64,000 nt of DNA from the NCBI RefSeq assembly GCF_019904155.1, contig NZ_JAHCMB010000188.1:62001-126000 (forward strand). The letters are read 5' to 3'. The position numbers and the translations under genes are program-made. Source of the DNA: Paenibacillus sinensis. GTDB taxonomy: Bacteria; Bacillota; Bacilli; Paenibacillales; Paenibacillaceae. Positions 7,939 through 17,700 of the stretch are shown here, in pieces. Below the pieces are notes generated by a model that was not told the origin of the DNA, made no database searches, and worked only from the letters and a program-made list of their open reading frames with translations. The stretch's first letter is position 1. Each line of letters starts with the position of its first letter.

Positions 7939-9687
7939 TTACAGCTTAAACTTGGACACCATGTTCTCCAGCAGCCGCGCGCCTTCGACGGAGCGATCCA
8001 TATAAGCCGAGACTTCCTCGGTCTTCTCGACAATGACGCCGGACTTCTCGGCAATGTGGGCGGCCCCGGTGGCGCCTTCGTTGGCGGCGATTGAGACCTC
8101 CTGAATGACCTTCACAATGCTGTGGATCGAGGCCAGAAGCTCCTCGGAGGTGGCGCTCAGGCTGGTGACGAGCCCGTTGATCTGGTCCGCATCGCTCCGG
8201 TACCGGTCGCTCGCCTGCAGCATGGTTCCGTAATCACCGCGCACATCATGCTCCACATAGTTCAGCAGCTTGGCGGATTGGCCTGACAGATGCGATACCG
8301 ATTGGACGACGGTCCCCGCGACCTGCTGGATTTCGGCGGCCGTGTTCTTGGAGTCGTCCGCCAGCTTGCGGATCTCTCCAGCGACCACGGCGAAACCCCG
8401 GCCCGCTTCCCCGGCGCGGGCTGCCTCAATGGAGGCGTTGAGCGCAAGCAGGTTCGTCTTGGCGGTAATGTCGAGGATCGCGCTCGCCAGCACGTCGATT
8501 TGCTCGACCGCCTTGGCGTCTTCCAGTGCCTTGCCCAGCGTGTCCTTCATCTCCGAGAACAGGATCAGAGCCTGCGCGTTGGAGGCTTCGAAGCTCTCTT
8601 TCAGACGGCCTGCTCTTTCATTAATCTCCTCGACCGCCTGGGCGCCTTCCTGGGCATTAACGGCCACGCTTTCGACCGCGTGCTCCATTTCATGAGAGGA
8701 AGCGTTCATTTCCTGCGTGGAGGCCGCTGTTTCTTCCATGCCTGCGGACAGCTGCTCCGTGGTGGAGGAAATGTCCTCGACTTCCCGGCCCAGCTCGTTC
8801 ATGCTGGCCTTGGTGCTGCCAATCGCCTCCTTGAGACGGCTGGTCTCCTCGATCACACTTGTAATCAAAGTGTGGAATTCCTGTCTTGCCCCCGCCTCCG
8901 CTGCGATGATCGAGGCAAATTCATCCTTTTCCTTCACATAGGAATCAAAGCTGTCGTCGTATTTCAGATCAAACTGCGCCGTCTTGCGGATCAAGCCGAG
9001 AGCAGCCTGAGTGCGCCGGTTAACATTGCGGATGATCCAGACGCCAAGCAAAAGGGAGAGCAGCAGAGCGCCTCCTGTCAGCAGCAGGGTTTGCTTTTTC
9101 GCGTCCGCCACATCTGCCTTGTTCCGCGCGATAATATCCTGGCTGTAATCATCCAGAATCTCTTCCACCTGATTGATCTTGTCACGCGCCAAGTCAAAAG
9201 CGTTCTTGTAAGCGGCCGAGTCGGTTAATGAATTCTGCTCGACATTATAGAGGCCGGACCATGCTTTGAAGTTCTGGTCGAACTCGTCAAAGAGCTGGGT
9301 CACCGTCTTTCCGGAAGACTTGTGCTTATAAGACATAATCGTACTGTCGCTATGCTGTAAAATCTCTTTGGCTTTGCCCACCCGCTCTGCGGTCTGCTGA
9401 ACATTCTCCAGGTAGTCCGCCCGGTCCTGGTCCTGCTGCTGTCGGCTGTCGTCGGTCATCCGGGCTCGCAGGGCAGCATCGGCCTGATAAAAGTCGCGGT
9501 CTGCATTAAGCAGCCAATAATCGCTTTGATGTGCTTCATTGTACAGGCGGTCTGTTAATTCCCCGTACAGATGGGTTAACGAATTGTTGGAGAACACGGC
9601 CAGGAGAACAAGGGCCAGCAGTGGAGCGAGCAGGGGAATGCTCATTTTGGTGCGAAGCTTCAGATTGCCAAGAGATAGACCTTTCAA
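7939..9687 (-). CDS. Methyl-accepting chemotaxis protein
   Basis: The 582-residue receptor has a transmembrane helix (about 16-35), an extracytoplasmic helical sensor (about 36-195), a second transmembrane helix (about 199-219) and a long cytoplasmic coiled-coil signalling region. The hairpin tip is textbook: ILDITAKTNLLALNASIEAA, then RGFAVVAGEIRKLAD. A classical HAMP domain is not obvious. The start is TTG at 9687, set by GGAGGAATCCCAT just upstream. It signals to CheA/CheW encoded elsewhere. Its promoter matches the flagellar sigma-D type (9774-9800), so it is expected to be expressed with motility genes. Confidence 0.93.
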   Translation of the reverse strand: MKGLSLGNLKLRTKMSIPLLAPLLALVLLAVFSNNSLTHLYGELTDRLYNEAHQSDYWLLNADRDFYQADAALRARMTDDSRQQQDQDRADYLENVQQTAERVGKAKEILQHSDSTIMSYKHKSSGKTVTQLFDEFDQNFKAWSGLYNVEQNSLTDSAAYKNAFDLARDKINQVEEILDDYSQDIIARNKADVADAKKQTLLLTGGALLLSLLLGVWIIRNVNRRTQAALGLIRKTAQFDLKYDDSFDSYVKEKDEFASIIAAEAGARQEFHTLITSVIEETSRLKEAIGSTKASMNELGREVEDISSTTEQLSAGMEETAASTQEMNASSHEMEHAVESVAVNAQEGAQAVEEINERAGRLKESFEASNAQALILFSEMKDTLGKALEDAKAVEQIDVLASAILDITAKTNLLALNASIEAARAGEAGRGFAVVAGEIRKLADDSKNTAAEIQQVAGTVVQSVSHLSGQSAKLLNYVEHDVRGDYGTMLQASDRYRSDADQINGLVTSLSATSEELLASIHSIVKVIQEVSIAANEGATGAAHIAEKSGVIVEKTEEVSAYMDRSVEGARLLENMVSKFKL

Positions 9688-9773
9688 ATGGGATTCCTCC
9701 TAGATGAGTGCCGGGGGATTGGTTCGTCCCGCCTGCCTGCCGATAATCATACCTTGTAAAGCTTACATGGCTT

Positions 9774-9800
9774 ATATCGGCACATTCCGGGGATTCCTTA
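9774..9800 (-). promoter_or_regulatory. Sigma-D-type (flagellar/chemotaxis) promoter of the chemoreceptor gene
   Basis: On the reverse strand TAAG, a 15-nt spacer and GCCGATAT match the sigma-D pattern TAAA-N15-GCCGATAT, with the full eight-base -10 element. It lies about 87 bp upstream of the chemoreceptor start. Confidence 0.75.
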
Positions 9801-9873
9801 ACAAACGGCGAGAGAAGCGAAGCGGGACCATATCGTTCCCTAGCGGGACGCCGATTCTTGCCTGAACCGAGCA

Positions 9874-9900
9874 AAAGAGAGGGGGGTTCCCCGCTCTCTT
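9874..9900 (-). terminator. Probable terminator of the YdeI-like gene
   Basis: On the reverse strand AAGAGAG-type arms with a short G/C core form a hairpin followed by TTTT. It lies about 215 bp past the stop of the YdeI-like gene. The rest of 9688-10113 holds only the sigma-D promoter; I see no gene there. Confidence 0.45.
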
Positions 9901-10113
9901 GTGTGAGTTGATGCTTTGGGTGAAGCGGGGGTGATTGCATATCGCAGTTCGCAGCAAGATGCAAAGAATCGAAGGGAGCGGCTGAGAAGATCCGGGTTAC
10001 TGTGAATGATAAAAGCATGGCTGATGCCCATACCGATCTCCACCCTATCATCATGAAAAAAGCAGCGGCCTCGTTCCCGGACAATCATCCCTGGATCACA
10101 AATGGTCTATCCG

Positions 10114-10677
10114 CTAAGGATACAGCTTCTCGCCTTTCTCCAGCATCTCAAGGAATTGCTGAATCCGTTTAATTCTCGTTGCCGTCGTTCTGGCCTGATG
10201 GAGCCGGTACAGGATGGCATATTGATTCTGCCGGTTCAGCGAATCAAAGCACGCCTTCGCCTGGGGATGCCGGTTAAGCTCGGCCTCGAAATCCTCGGGC
10301 ACTGAAGCGCTGCTGAACGACTCGTAGGCCTTGTCCCATTCGCCGTTCTGCTTGGCCGCCTCGATTGCCGCCAAACCGGCCGGTTTCATCCGGCTCTCCC
10401 CGATCAAACGCTCTGCCTTCTCTTTATTCACCTTCGACCATACGCTTTTGGACCCGCGGGGCGTGAAGCGCTGAAGCCAGGTCCGGTCATCTTGCTTCTC
10501 CTTGTGGCTGTCGATCCAGCCGTAGCACAGTGCGACTTCGAGCGCTTCACCGTAACTGACGGAGAAGAGTCCGGAGTCCTTCTTCGCAATCTGCAGCCAA
10601 ATTCCCGGCGATATGGCATGATGCTCCTCCAGCCACTGCTCAAAGGCTCGGGAGTCTTCGAACAGTATGATGGGCAA
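10114..10677 (-). CDS. YdeI/OmpD-associated family protein
   Basis: The 187-residue protein matches the YdeI/OmpD-associated family along its length: the N-terminal FEDSRAFEQWLEEHH region, the family core EALEVALCYGWIDSHK with RFTPRGSKSVWSKVN, and a helical C-terminus (LYRLHQARTTATRIKRI). The biochemical role of the family is unsettled. Only a TTG is available as an in-frame start, and the good ribosome site AAGGAGG lies 22 nt upstream at a spacing that fits a GTG in another frame. Adding one A to the AAAA run at about 10685 would join that GTG to the protein as V-K-N-D-D-L-P-I. The start may therefore be damaged by a one-base deletion or sequencing error. Confidence 0.8.
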   Translation of the reverse strand: MPIILFEDSRAFEQWLEEHHAISPGIWLQIAKKDSGLFSVSYGEALEVALCYGWIDSHKEKQDDRTWLQRFTPRGSKSVWSKVNKEKAERLIGESRMKPAGLAAIEAAKQNGEWDKAYESFSSASVPEDFEAELNRHPQAKACFDSLNRQNQYAILYRLHQARTTATRIKRIQQFLEMLEKGEKLYP

Positions 10678-10784
10678 ATCATCATTTTCACGGGCGTCGC
10701 CTCCTTGGGTATTACGTCTCGCGACTTGTGTGTCCGGCGCCCCGGGCCTTCTGCGCCTTGGGGTATACGGAGCTATACGGCAGA

Positions 10785-11459
10785 CTACTTCCGCAGGCTT
10801 GTCAGCATGCTGCGGATATGGCTGTCCATGAGCTGCCGGGCCGTCCCGTTATCATGTTCCTCAATCGCGATGGCGATCAGAATATGATAGTTGGACGCTT
10901 TGGTACGCATATGGGGCAGCGTATTCGTCTGCTTGCGGCCTTCCGCCAGCAGAGGGAGAATCGAATTCAGCATGCGGGCCAGTACCGGATTTGAAGCGCT
11001 CTCGGCGATGAGCTGGTGAAAAGCCAGGTCCGTCTCGAAGAAGGGACCGCCTTCTTCCATCTGCCGCACCATCCGCTCCGCCAGCTCCCGCAGTCTGCGC
11101 ACCTGCGTCTCATCAGCACGCTGTGCCGCCAGGGCGGCCAGCTCCGGCTCGATCAGCAGCCGGGCCTCCAGAAGATCGACGAGCGAGATGTCCTCAAGTT
11201 CCTTGAGCGCCGCCGCCGGGTTATCCAGGAGCAGCGGGTCGTTACGGACATACATGCCCCTCCCGTGCTCAATGCTGACATTGCCCTGGCTCTCCAGAAT
11301 CCGCAGCGCTTCGCGGACGGTGGTGACGCTGACAGAGAAATCGGCGGCAAGCTGCTGCAGGGTGGGGAGGCGGTCGCCCGGCGCCCATTCCCCACTCTGG
11401 ATTTTCTGTTTCATAAGCTCCATCGTAGCCTGAAACGCGGTTTGTTTCGTCTGTTTCAT
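10785..11459 (-). CDS. GntR-family (FadR subfamily) transcriptional regulator
   Basis: The 224-residue regulator has an N-terminal winged helix (about 5-75, with GDRLPTLQQLAADFSVS and TTVREALRILESQG) and an all-helical FCD-type effector domain (about 90-220, with FHQLIAESASNPVL). The start at 11459 is chosen because AAGGACGGACC precedes it and the helix-turn-helix then begins at the usual place. It is divergent from the kinase-aldolase-galactonate dehydratase operon and is the obvious candidate regulator, as FadR-type DgoR is for galactonate genes in E. coli. Ligand binding to a KDG-type sugar acid is inferred. Confidence 0.9.
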   Translation of the reverse strand: MKQTKQTAFQATMELMKQKIQSGEWAPGDRLPTLQQLAADFSVSVTTVREALRILESQGNVSIEHGRGMYVRNDPLLLDNPAAALKELEDISLVDLLEARLLIEPELAALAAQRADETQVRRLRELAERMVRQMEEGGPFFETDLAFHQLIAESASNPVLARMLNSILPLLAEGRKQTNTLPHMRTKASNYHILIAIAIEEHDNGTARQLMDSHIRSMLTSLRK

Positions 11460-11687
11460 AATGGTCCGTCCTTGTCTTGGGATGAATGCCCTTATTTTAG
11501 CACAGGTCCGCCTACGATAAGAGATTAGTATTGACTGCCTGTCGATAAGATAATATGATTGTAACACAAAGATCGTATCATTGTGAACAAAGTGAATAAT
11601 TGCAGCGCTTAATTCTATGATTTTTCGTAAAATCACCACGAATCTATAAATTTTTCCGAACAATCTGATGAATATGCTGTCAACTTC

Positions 11688-11712
11688 AAATTAAAGATAT
11701 GATCTTTAAATT
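11688..11712. promoter_or_regulatory. Inverted repeat, candidate GntR operator before the galactonate operon
   Basis: AAATTAAAGAT and ATCTTTAAATT form an imperfect palindrome around a 3-nt centre, 39 bp upstream of the kinase start. A possible -10 hexamer (TATGAT, 11698-11703) lies inside it, so a bound repressor would block the promoter. The intergenic region 11460-11750 is otherwise AT-rich and without genes. Confidence 0.5.
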
Positions 11713-11750
11713 CTGGATATTCAATTATTGAACAGGCGAGGAGGAAGAGG

Positions 11751-12707
11751 ATGGAGGTTGTTACCTTTGGCGAAACCATGGTTCAGCTCGTGCCGGACCG
11801 GATGGCTCCTCTCGAGTATGTGGACGGCTTCCACAAACATGTGGCGGGTGCGGAGAGCAATGTGGCAATCGGACTTGCCCGTATGGGACATAGCGCGGGA
11901 TGGTTCAGCAAGCTAGGGAACGATCCGTTCGGACGTTATGTCCGGCAGTTCATCACAGGCCATGGCGTGGATACTTCAGAGGTGCGGACGGCGGATGAGG
12001 CGCCGACGGGAGTGTTCTTCAAAGAACTGATCTCTCCGGACCGCATCCAGGTGTACTACTACCGCCGTCAATCGGCTGCCAGTCTCATGAATGAGCGCGA
12101 ACTGAATGAGGCCTATGTGGCAAAAGCGCGCATTCTGCATGTCACCGGCATCACTCCCGCGCTGAGTCCGGAGTGCCGGAAGCTGACCTTTCGGGCGATG
12201 GAAGCGGCGAAGAAGCATGGAACGGCCATTGTATTCGACCCCAACATCCGCTGGAAGCTCTGGAACAGAGAAGAAGCTAGGGGGGTGCTTGGCGCAATGG
12301 CGGGTCTGGCCGATTATGTGCTGCCCGGCGTTGAGGAAGGCCGGTTTCTGACGGGAGGCGATGCGCCGGAGGAAATCGCAGAGCGCCTTCTTGAAGCCGG
12401 CGCGGGAGCGGTTGTCATCAAGCTCGGCGGCGACGGGGCCTATTACCGCAGCGGCGAGAGCGCCGGATATGAGCCAGGCTTCCCGGTAAGGCGGCTGGTT
12501 GATCCGATGGGCGCCGGAGACGGCTTCGCCGCCGGATTTATAAGCGGCCTGCTGCTGGGGGAGAAGCTGCCGGCAGCCGTGCGGCGCGGCAATGCGGTCG
12601 GCTCCATTGTGGTGGGGGTCAGCGGCGATGTGGAGGGACTGCCTGCGCGGTATGACGTGGAGCGGCTCCTTGCGGGAGGAACGGATAGCGAGGATATAAC
12701 CCGATAG
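11751..12707 (+). CDS. kdgK: 2-keto-3-deoxygluconate kinase (PfkB family)
   Basis: The 318-residue sugar kinase has the PfkB N-terminal pattern (VAGAESNVAIGLARMG) and the C-terminal signature DPMGAGDGFAAGF with catalytic base D257 and the anion hole. The motif YYYRRQSAASLM is typical of 2-keto-3-deoxygluconate kinases. It phosphorylates KDG, or 2-keto-3-deoxygalactonate made by the dehydratase two genes downstream, giving the aldolase substrate. GGCGAGGAGGAAGAGG precedes the ATG. It heads the operon kinase-aldolase-dehydratase-beta-galactosidase. Whether gluconate or galactonate is the real substrate is not decidable here; the dehydratase argues for galactonate. Confidence 0.88.
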   Translation: MEVVTFGETMVQLVPDRMAPLEYVDGFHKHVAGAESNVAIGLARMGHSAGWFSKLGNDPFGRYVRQFITGHGVDTSEVRTADEAPTGVFFKELISPDRIQVYYYRRQSAASLMNERELNEAYVAKARILHVTGITPALSPECRKLTFRAMEAAKKHGTAIVFDPNIRWKLWNREEARGVLGAMAGLADYVLPGVEEGRFLTGGDAPEEIAERLLEAGAGAVVIKLGGDGAYYRSGESAGYEPGFPVRRLVDPMGAGDGFAAGFISGLLLGEKLPAAVRRGNAVGSIVVGVSGDVEGLPARYDVERLLAGGTDSEDITR

Positions 12708-12752
12708 GTGTTCGAGAGAAAGCGGAGCCCATCAATGTGAAGGAGGAAGGAC

Positions 12753-13415
12753 ATGGACAAGGAGAGCCGGATAGAACAGCTTATCGCTTCGGGGCTTGTG
12801 GCGGTCATCCGCCGCCCGGAGCCAGAGCATGTCGCGGGGATCGCGGAGGCGCTGGCCGCAGGCGGCGTAGGCGCGCTGGAGATAACGGCCGATACGCCGG
12901 AGGTGAACCGGCTGATAGCGGAGCTGAAGGCGAAGTACGGAGAGCAGCTGCTGGTGGGAGCCGGAACGGTGCTGGAGGCAGTGCAGGCCGAGGGGGCGAT
13001 CGCGGCGGGGGCCGATTTTATTTTTTCCCCAAATTTGAATGAGAATATTGTGGAGCTGACCGTAAATGCAGGGCGGATTGCCATTCCCGGCGTAATGACG
13101 CCGACGGAGATTGTCAGGGCGCATGAGGCGGGAGCCGATCTCCTGAAGCTGTTCCCTGGCGGTTCGCTGGGCGCTGCCTATATCAAGGAATTGCAGGGGC
13201 CGCTTGGGCATCTCAGGATGATGCCGACGGGAGGCGTGACGCTTGCGAATGCCGGCTCGTATATTGCTGCCGGAGCGGTCGCCCTCGGTCTGGGAAGCGC
13301 TCTCGTGGACCGGCAGGCGGCAGCGCGGGGAGAGTACGGGAAGCTGACGGAGACGGCGCGCCGTTTTGCCGAAGAGGTTGACAAGGCCAGAAGAACAAGA
13401 GCCAAAGGAGCTTAA
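12753..13415 (+). CDS. 2-keto-3-deoxy-6-phospho-gluconate/galactonate aldolase
   Basis: The 220-residue class I aldolase has the Schiff-base lysine at K132 (ADLLKLFPGG), the acid/base glutamate E43 (ALEITADTP), and the phosphate site MMPTGGV. It splits 2-keto-3-deoxy-6-phosphosugar acids into pyruvate and glyceraldehyde 3-phosphate in the cytoplasm. Family members of this size are called Eda or DgoA according to context. Here the downstream galactonate dehydratase favours a DgoA role. AAGGAGGAAGGAC precedes the ATG, and the stop lies 4 bp before the next start. Confidence 0.92.
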   Translation: MDKESRIEQLIASGLVAVIRRPEPEHVAGIAEALAAGGVGALEITADTPEVNRLIAELKAKYGEQLLVGAGTVLEAVQAEGAIAAGADFIFSPNLNENIVELTVNAGRIAIPGVMTPTEIVRAHEAGADLLKLFPGGSLGAAYIKELQGPLGHLRMMPTGGVTLANAGSYIAAGAVALGLGSALVDRQAAARGEYGKLTETARRFAEEVDKARRTRAKGA

Positions 13416-13419
13416 TGCC

Positions 13420-14568
13420 ATGAAAATTACAGGATATGAAACGTTTATCGTCCCTCCGCGCTGGCTGTTTCTGAAGATTGACACGGACGAGGGCATCTCG
13501 GGCTGGGGCGAGCCGGTTGTCGAAGGCAAGGCGCATACGGTGCAGGCCGCCGTTGAGGAAATGATGGATTATTTGATCGGGCAGGACCCTCAGCGGATTG
13601 AGGATCTGTGGCAGATGATGTACCGGGGCGGATTTTACCGGGGCGGTCCGATTCTGATGAGCGCGATCGCCGGAATCGACCAGGCGCTGTGGGACATCAA
13701 GGGCAAGAGTTTCAACGCGCCCGTGTACCAGCTGCTCGGCGGCGCCTGCCGCAGCACGATGCGGGTCTATTCCTGGATCGGCGGTGACCGTCCGATCGAA
13801 GTCGTCCAGGCGGCTCTGGAGAAAAAGGCCGCTGGCTTCACGGCGATCAAGATGAACGCCTCGGAGGAAATGCAGTTCATCGACACGCATGACAAGGTGA
13901 ATGCCGTTGTGGAGCGGGTCGCCGCTATCCGCGAAGCCTGCGGGCCGGAGTTCGGCATTGCCGTCGATTTTCACGGGCGGATTCACAAGCCGATGGCTCG
14001 GGTGTTGGCCCGGGAGCTTGATCCCTACCGCTTGATGTTCATCGAGGAGCCGGTGCTGCCGGAGAACAATGAAGCGCTGCGGGACATCGCGACCCATACG
14101 AGCACGCCGATCGCGACAGGTGAGCGCATGTTCTCGCGCTGGGACTTCAAGCATTTGCTGAAAGACGGGATCGTCGATATCATTCAGCCTGACCTGTCCC
14201 ATGCCGGAGGCATCACCGAGTGCAAGAAAATCTTCGCCATGGCTGAGGCGTTCGATGTGGCGGTCGCTCCGCACTGTCCGCTCGGACCGATCGCGCTTGC
14301 CGCCTGCTTGCAGGTCGACGCGGCTTCATACAATGCCGTTATTCAGGAACAAAGCCTCGGCATCCATTATAATCAAGGCAATGATCTGCTGGATTATATC
14401 ACCGATCCTTCGGTCTTCGCCTACAGCGACGGACATGTCCGGATTCCGGACGGCCCGGGACTGGGCATTACAGTTAATGAGGAATATGTCCGCGAGATGG
14501 CCAAGACGGGACACCGCTGGAGAAATCCGGTGTGGCGGCACCGGGACGGCAGCATCGCGGAGTGGTAG
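13420..14568 (+). CDS. dgoD: D-galactonate dehydratase (enolase superfamily)
   Basis: The 382-residue enzyme keeps the galactonate dehydratase catalytic set in place: metal ligands D183, E209 and E235, and catalytic H185 (DFHGR) and H285 (HCPLGP). The positions correspond to those of E. coli DgoD. It converts D-galactonate to 2-keto-3-deoxy-D-galactonate. The start at 13420 follows AAAGGAG at normal spacing and gives MKITGYETF, the usual N-terminus. With the kinase and aldolase upstream it completes a De Ley-Doudoroff-type pathway. No galactose dehydrogenase or galactonate importer is seen here, so the source of galactonate is open. Confidence 0.95.
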   Translation: MKITGYETFIVPPRWLFLKIDTDEGISGWGEPVVEGKAHTVQAAVEEMMDYLIGQDPQRIEDLWQMMYRGGFYRGGPILMSAIAGIDQALWDIKGKSFNAPVYQLLGGACRSTMRVYSWIGGDRPIEVVQAALEKKAAGFTAIKMNASEEMQFIDTHDKVNAVVERVAAIREACGPEFGIAVDFHGRIHKPMARVLARELDPYRLMFIEEPVLPENNEALRDIATHTSTPIATGERMFSRWDFKHLLKDGIVDIIQPDLSHAGGITECKKIFAMAEAFDVAVAPHCPLGPIALAACLQVDAASYNAVIQEQSLGIHYNQGNDLLDYITDPSVFAYSDGHVRIPDGPGLGITVNEEYVREMAKTGHRWRNPVWRHRDGSIAEW

Positions 14569-14630
14569 AAGCCGGGTAACAAGTCAATGGAAAGGCAAGT
14601 CAAGAAGCCAGAAAGCCAGTCAACCATAAG

Positions 14631-14742
14631 GCTGATAAGCGGACGGCCAATAATTCAATATGCTGACAAGTAGGCGGCCAATATTTCAATACGCTGACTA
14701 GTCAACATGCCAACATGCCAACAAGCCAACAAGCCAACAAGC
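14631..14742. repeat. Two tandem repeat families in front of the beta-galactosidase gene
   Basis: A 31-nt unit beginning GCTGAYAAG and ending TTCAATA(T/C) occurs twice (14631-14661, 14662-14692) with a partial third copy. Directly after it five 8-nt units follow: CAACATGC twice and CAACAAGC three times (14703-14742). They end 2 bp before the beta-galactosidase ribosome site AGGAGG. Confidence 0.8.
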
Positions 14743-14756
14743 TCAGGAGGATGGTT

Positions 14757-17700
14757 ATGTCATTTGTTCCGAAGTACTGGGAAGATCCCGAGTTGCTGCA
14801 AATCAATAGGGAAGCGGCGAGAGCTTACTATATCCCCTATGCGTCCGCTGCGGATGCGCGAAGCCGGAAGCGGGGGCGGTCCCCGCATTATGTAACGCTG
14901 AACGGGCGCTGGAAGTTCAAATACCACAGCAGCGTCTCGGAGGTGAAGGAGGAATGCGTGGCTTCGGACTGCGATACCGGCGGCTGGGATGATCTGACCG
15001 TGCCCTCTTGCTGGCAGACGAACGGTTACGATCAGCTGCATTACACGAACATCAATTATCCGTTTCCGTTCGATCCTCCTTTCGTGCCGAACGAGAACCC
15101 CGCCGGCGTGTATGTCCGGGAGTTCTCGCTCCCGGACAAGTGGGAGGGCAAGGAGAAATACGCGGTGTTCGAAGGCGTCAACTCCTGCTTCTACCTGTGG
15201 GTGAACGGTCAGTTCATCGGCTACAGCCAGGGAAGCCGGATGCCCGCCGAATTCAATATTTCTTCCCATGTGCGCCCCGGTGTGAACCGGATGACCGTCA
15301 TGGTGCTGAAATGGTGCGATGGCAGCTATTTGGAGGATCAGGATCTGTGGAGATTCTCCGGTATTTTTCGGGATGTCTATCTGCTTGCCCGGGAATCCGC
15401 CCACATCACCGATGTGTTCAACCGCACGTCTCTGTCGGCGGGCTATGAAGAAGCGGCGCTGGACTGCGAAATCGGGACAACCGAAAGTTTGGAAGTCGAA
15501 GCCGAACTGCGGGATGGAGACGGAGCCACGGTGGGAACCGCACAGGCAGTAATCGAAGGCCAGGGAACGCTGAAGCTCCGCGTCAGCCACCCCGTGCTGT
15601 GGAATGCGGAGCGTCCGTACCTGTACCACCTCTATGTGAGCGCAGGCGGGGAAGTGCTGCATTTTGCCGTGGGGTTCCGGGAAATATCGATCCAAGGCGG
15701 CGTGTTCACCATCAACGGGCAGGCAGTGAAGCTGAAAGGGGTCAACCGGCATGATTCCCACCCGGAGCTTGGCCAGACGATTCCGGTCAATCATATGGTG
15801 AAGGATTTGCGGCTGATGAAGCAGCATAACATCAATACGATCCGCACCTCCCATTATCCGAACGACTCCCGGTTCCTGGAGCTGTGCGACGAATACGGCT
15901 TCTACGTGGTGGGCGAAGCTGATCTGGAATGCCACGGCGCGCTGCCGGCGGGAGACTTCAACTGGTTCACGCGCCAGCCGGGATGGGAGAAGGCTTTTGT
16001 GGAGCGGGCATACCGGATGGTGGAGCGGGACAAGAATCACCCGTCCGTCATTATCTGGTCCATGGGGAATGAATCGGGCTATGGGGAGAACCATATGGCG
16101 ATGGCCCGCTGGACCAAGGGCAGAGACGCCTCGCGTCCGATCCATTACGAAGGCTCGGACCCCCGGCACGGCGGCAGTCCGGACACGGAAGTGCTCGACA
16201 TGGAGAGCCGGATGTACGCTTCGAGCGAGGCGATTGCAGCCTATGCATCCGACCCGGATACGAGCAAGCCGATGTTCCTGTGCGAGTACAGCCATGCCAT
16301 GGGCAACGGGCCGGGCGACTTGCAGGATTACTGGGATGTTATCAACCGCTATCCGAAGCTGATGGGCGGCTGCGTCTGGGAATGGGTGGACCACGGCATC
16401 AAGATTATGAAGGACGGCCGTCCCTTCTATGCTTACGGAGGGGATTTCGGAGACAAGCCCAATGACGGCAATTTCTGCATCGACGGCCTGGTGGCGCCGG
16501 ACCGGAAGCCGCATCCCGGGCTGCTGGAGCTGAAGCAGGTCATCGCTCCCGTAATCTTCGAGGCCGAAGATTTGGAGGCGGGTCTTATCAAGGTTCACAA
16601 CCGCTACGACTTCAATGATCTTTCCGGCGTCAAAGTGCTGTGGAAGCTGGAGCGGGACGGCGAGACCGTCCGCCAGGGCGAAATCGGCGGGCTGTCCGCC
16701 GGTCCGCACGGCTCGCAGACCCTTGAAGCCGATTTCGGCAAGCCGGATGGGCCGGGAAGGTACGATGTGACACTGTCCTGCGTGACGGCGCAGGAAACCT
16801 GGTGGGCGGCTCCCGGCCATGAGCTTTCCTTCGGCCAGTTCAGGCTCCCGGCTCCGCTGCCGGAGACGTTCAAGCCCGAGGCGCTTTCGCCGCTGCATAC
16901 GGAGATGCTGGACGGCCGGCTTGTCATCCGCGGCTTTGACTTTGAGTATGGCTTCAACCTGGAGACCGGATCGTTCGACAGCCTGGTCAAGAACGGGGTA
17001 GAGCTGCTGCAGGCGCCGCTTTCTTTCTCGGTATGGCGCGCTCCGGCGGATAACGACCGGTTCGTGAAAGAGGAGTGGATGCAGGAGGGCTACGAGCGGG
17101 CGAAGACGCATATTTACGCCGTAGACATCATCCGCCAGGACGGCGAAGCTGTCGAACTGGAGACGGCGTTCTCGCTCGGAGGCTATCTGCGTCCGCCGAT
17201 CCTGAAAGGAACGGCGCGCTGGACGGCGGACGCATCGGGCGGTCTTCACCTCCAAGCGGGCGTTAAGGTGAGGGATAATATTCCCTTTCTGCCGCGCTTC
17301 GGACTGTGCGCTGTAATGCCGGAGGGGAATGAAGAAGTAGAGTACTTCGGAAAAGGCCCCCATGAGAGCTATATCGACAAAGGACGCAGCACCAAAACGG
17401 GAAAATACTTGACTACTGTCGACGATTTGTTCGAAGATTATATTATGCCGCAGGAGAATGGCTCCCACAATGAAACGGAATGGGTCATCGTCTCCAATGA
17501 GCTCGGCATGGGGCTGAGATTCGACAGCGGCACTCCGCTCTCTTTCAATGCTTCGCATTATACGCCTGAGGATTTGACCGAGGCCGGGCATAATTACGAG
17601 CTGTCCCGCAGACCGGAGACGATCGTTCATCTGGATTACCGGATGAGTGGCGTCGGCTCCAACTCCTGCGGTCCCGCGCTGCTTGCTCCTTACAGGCTGG

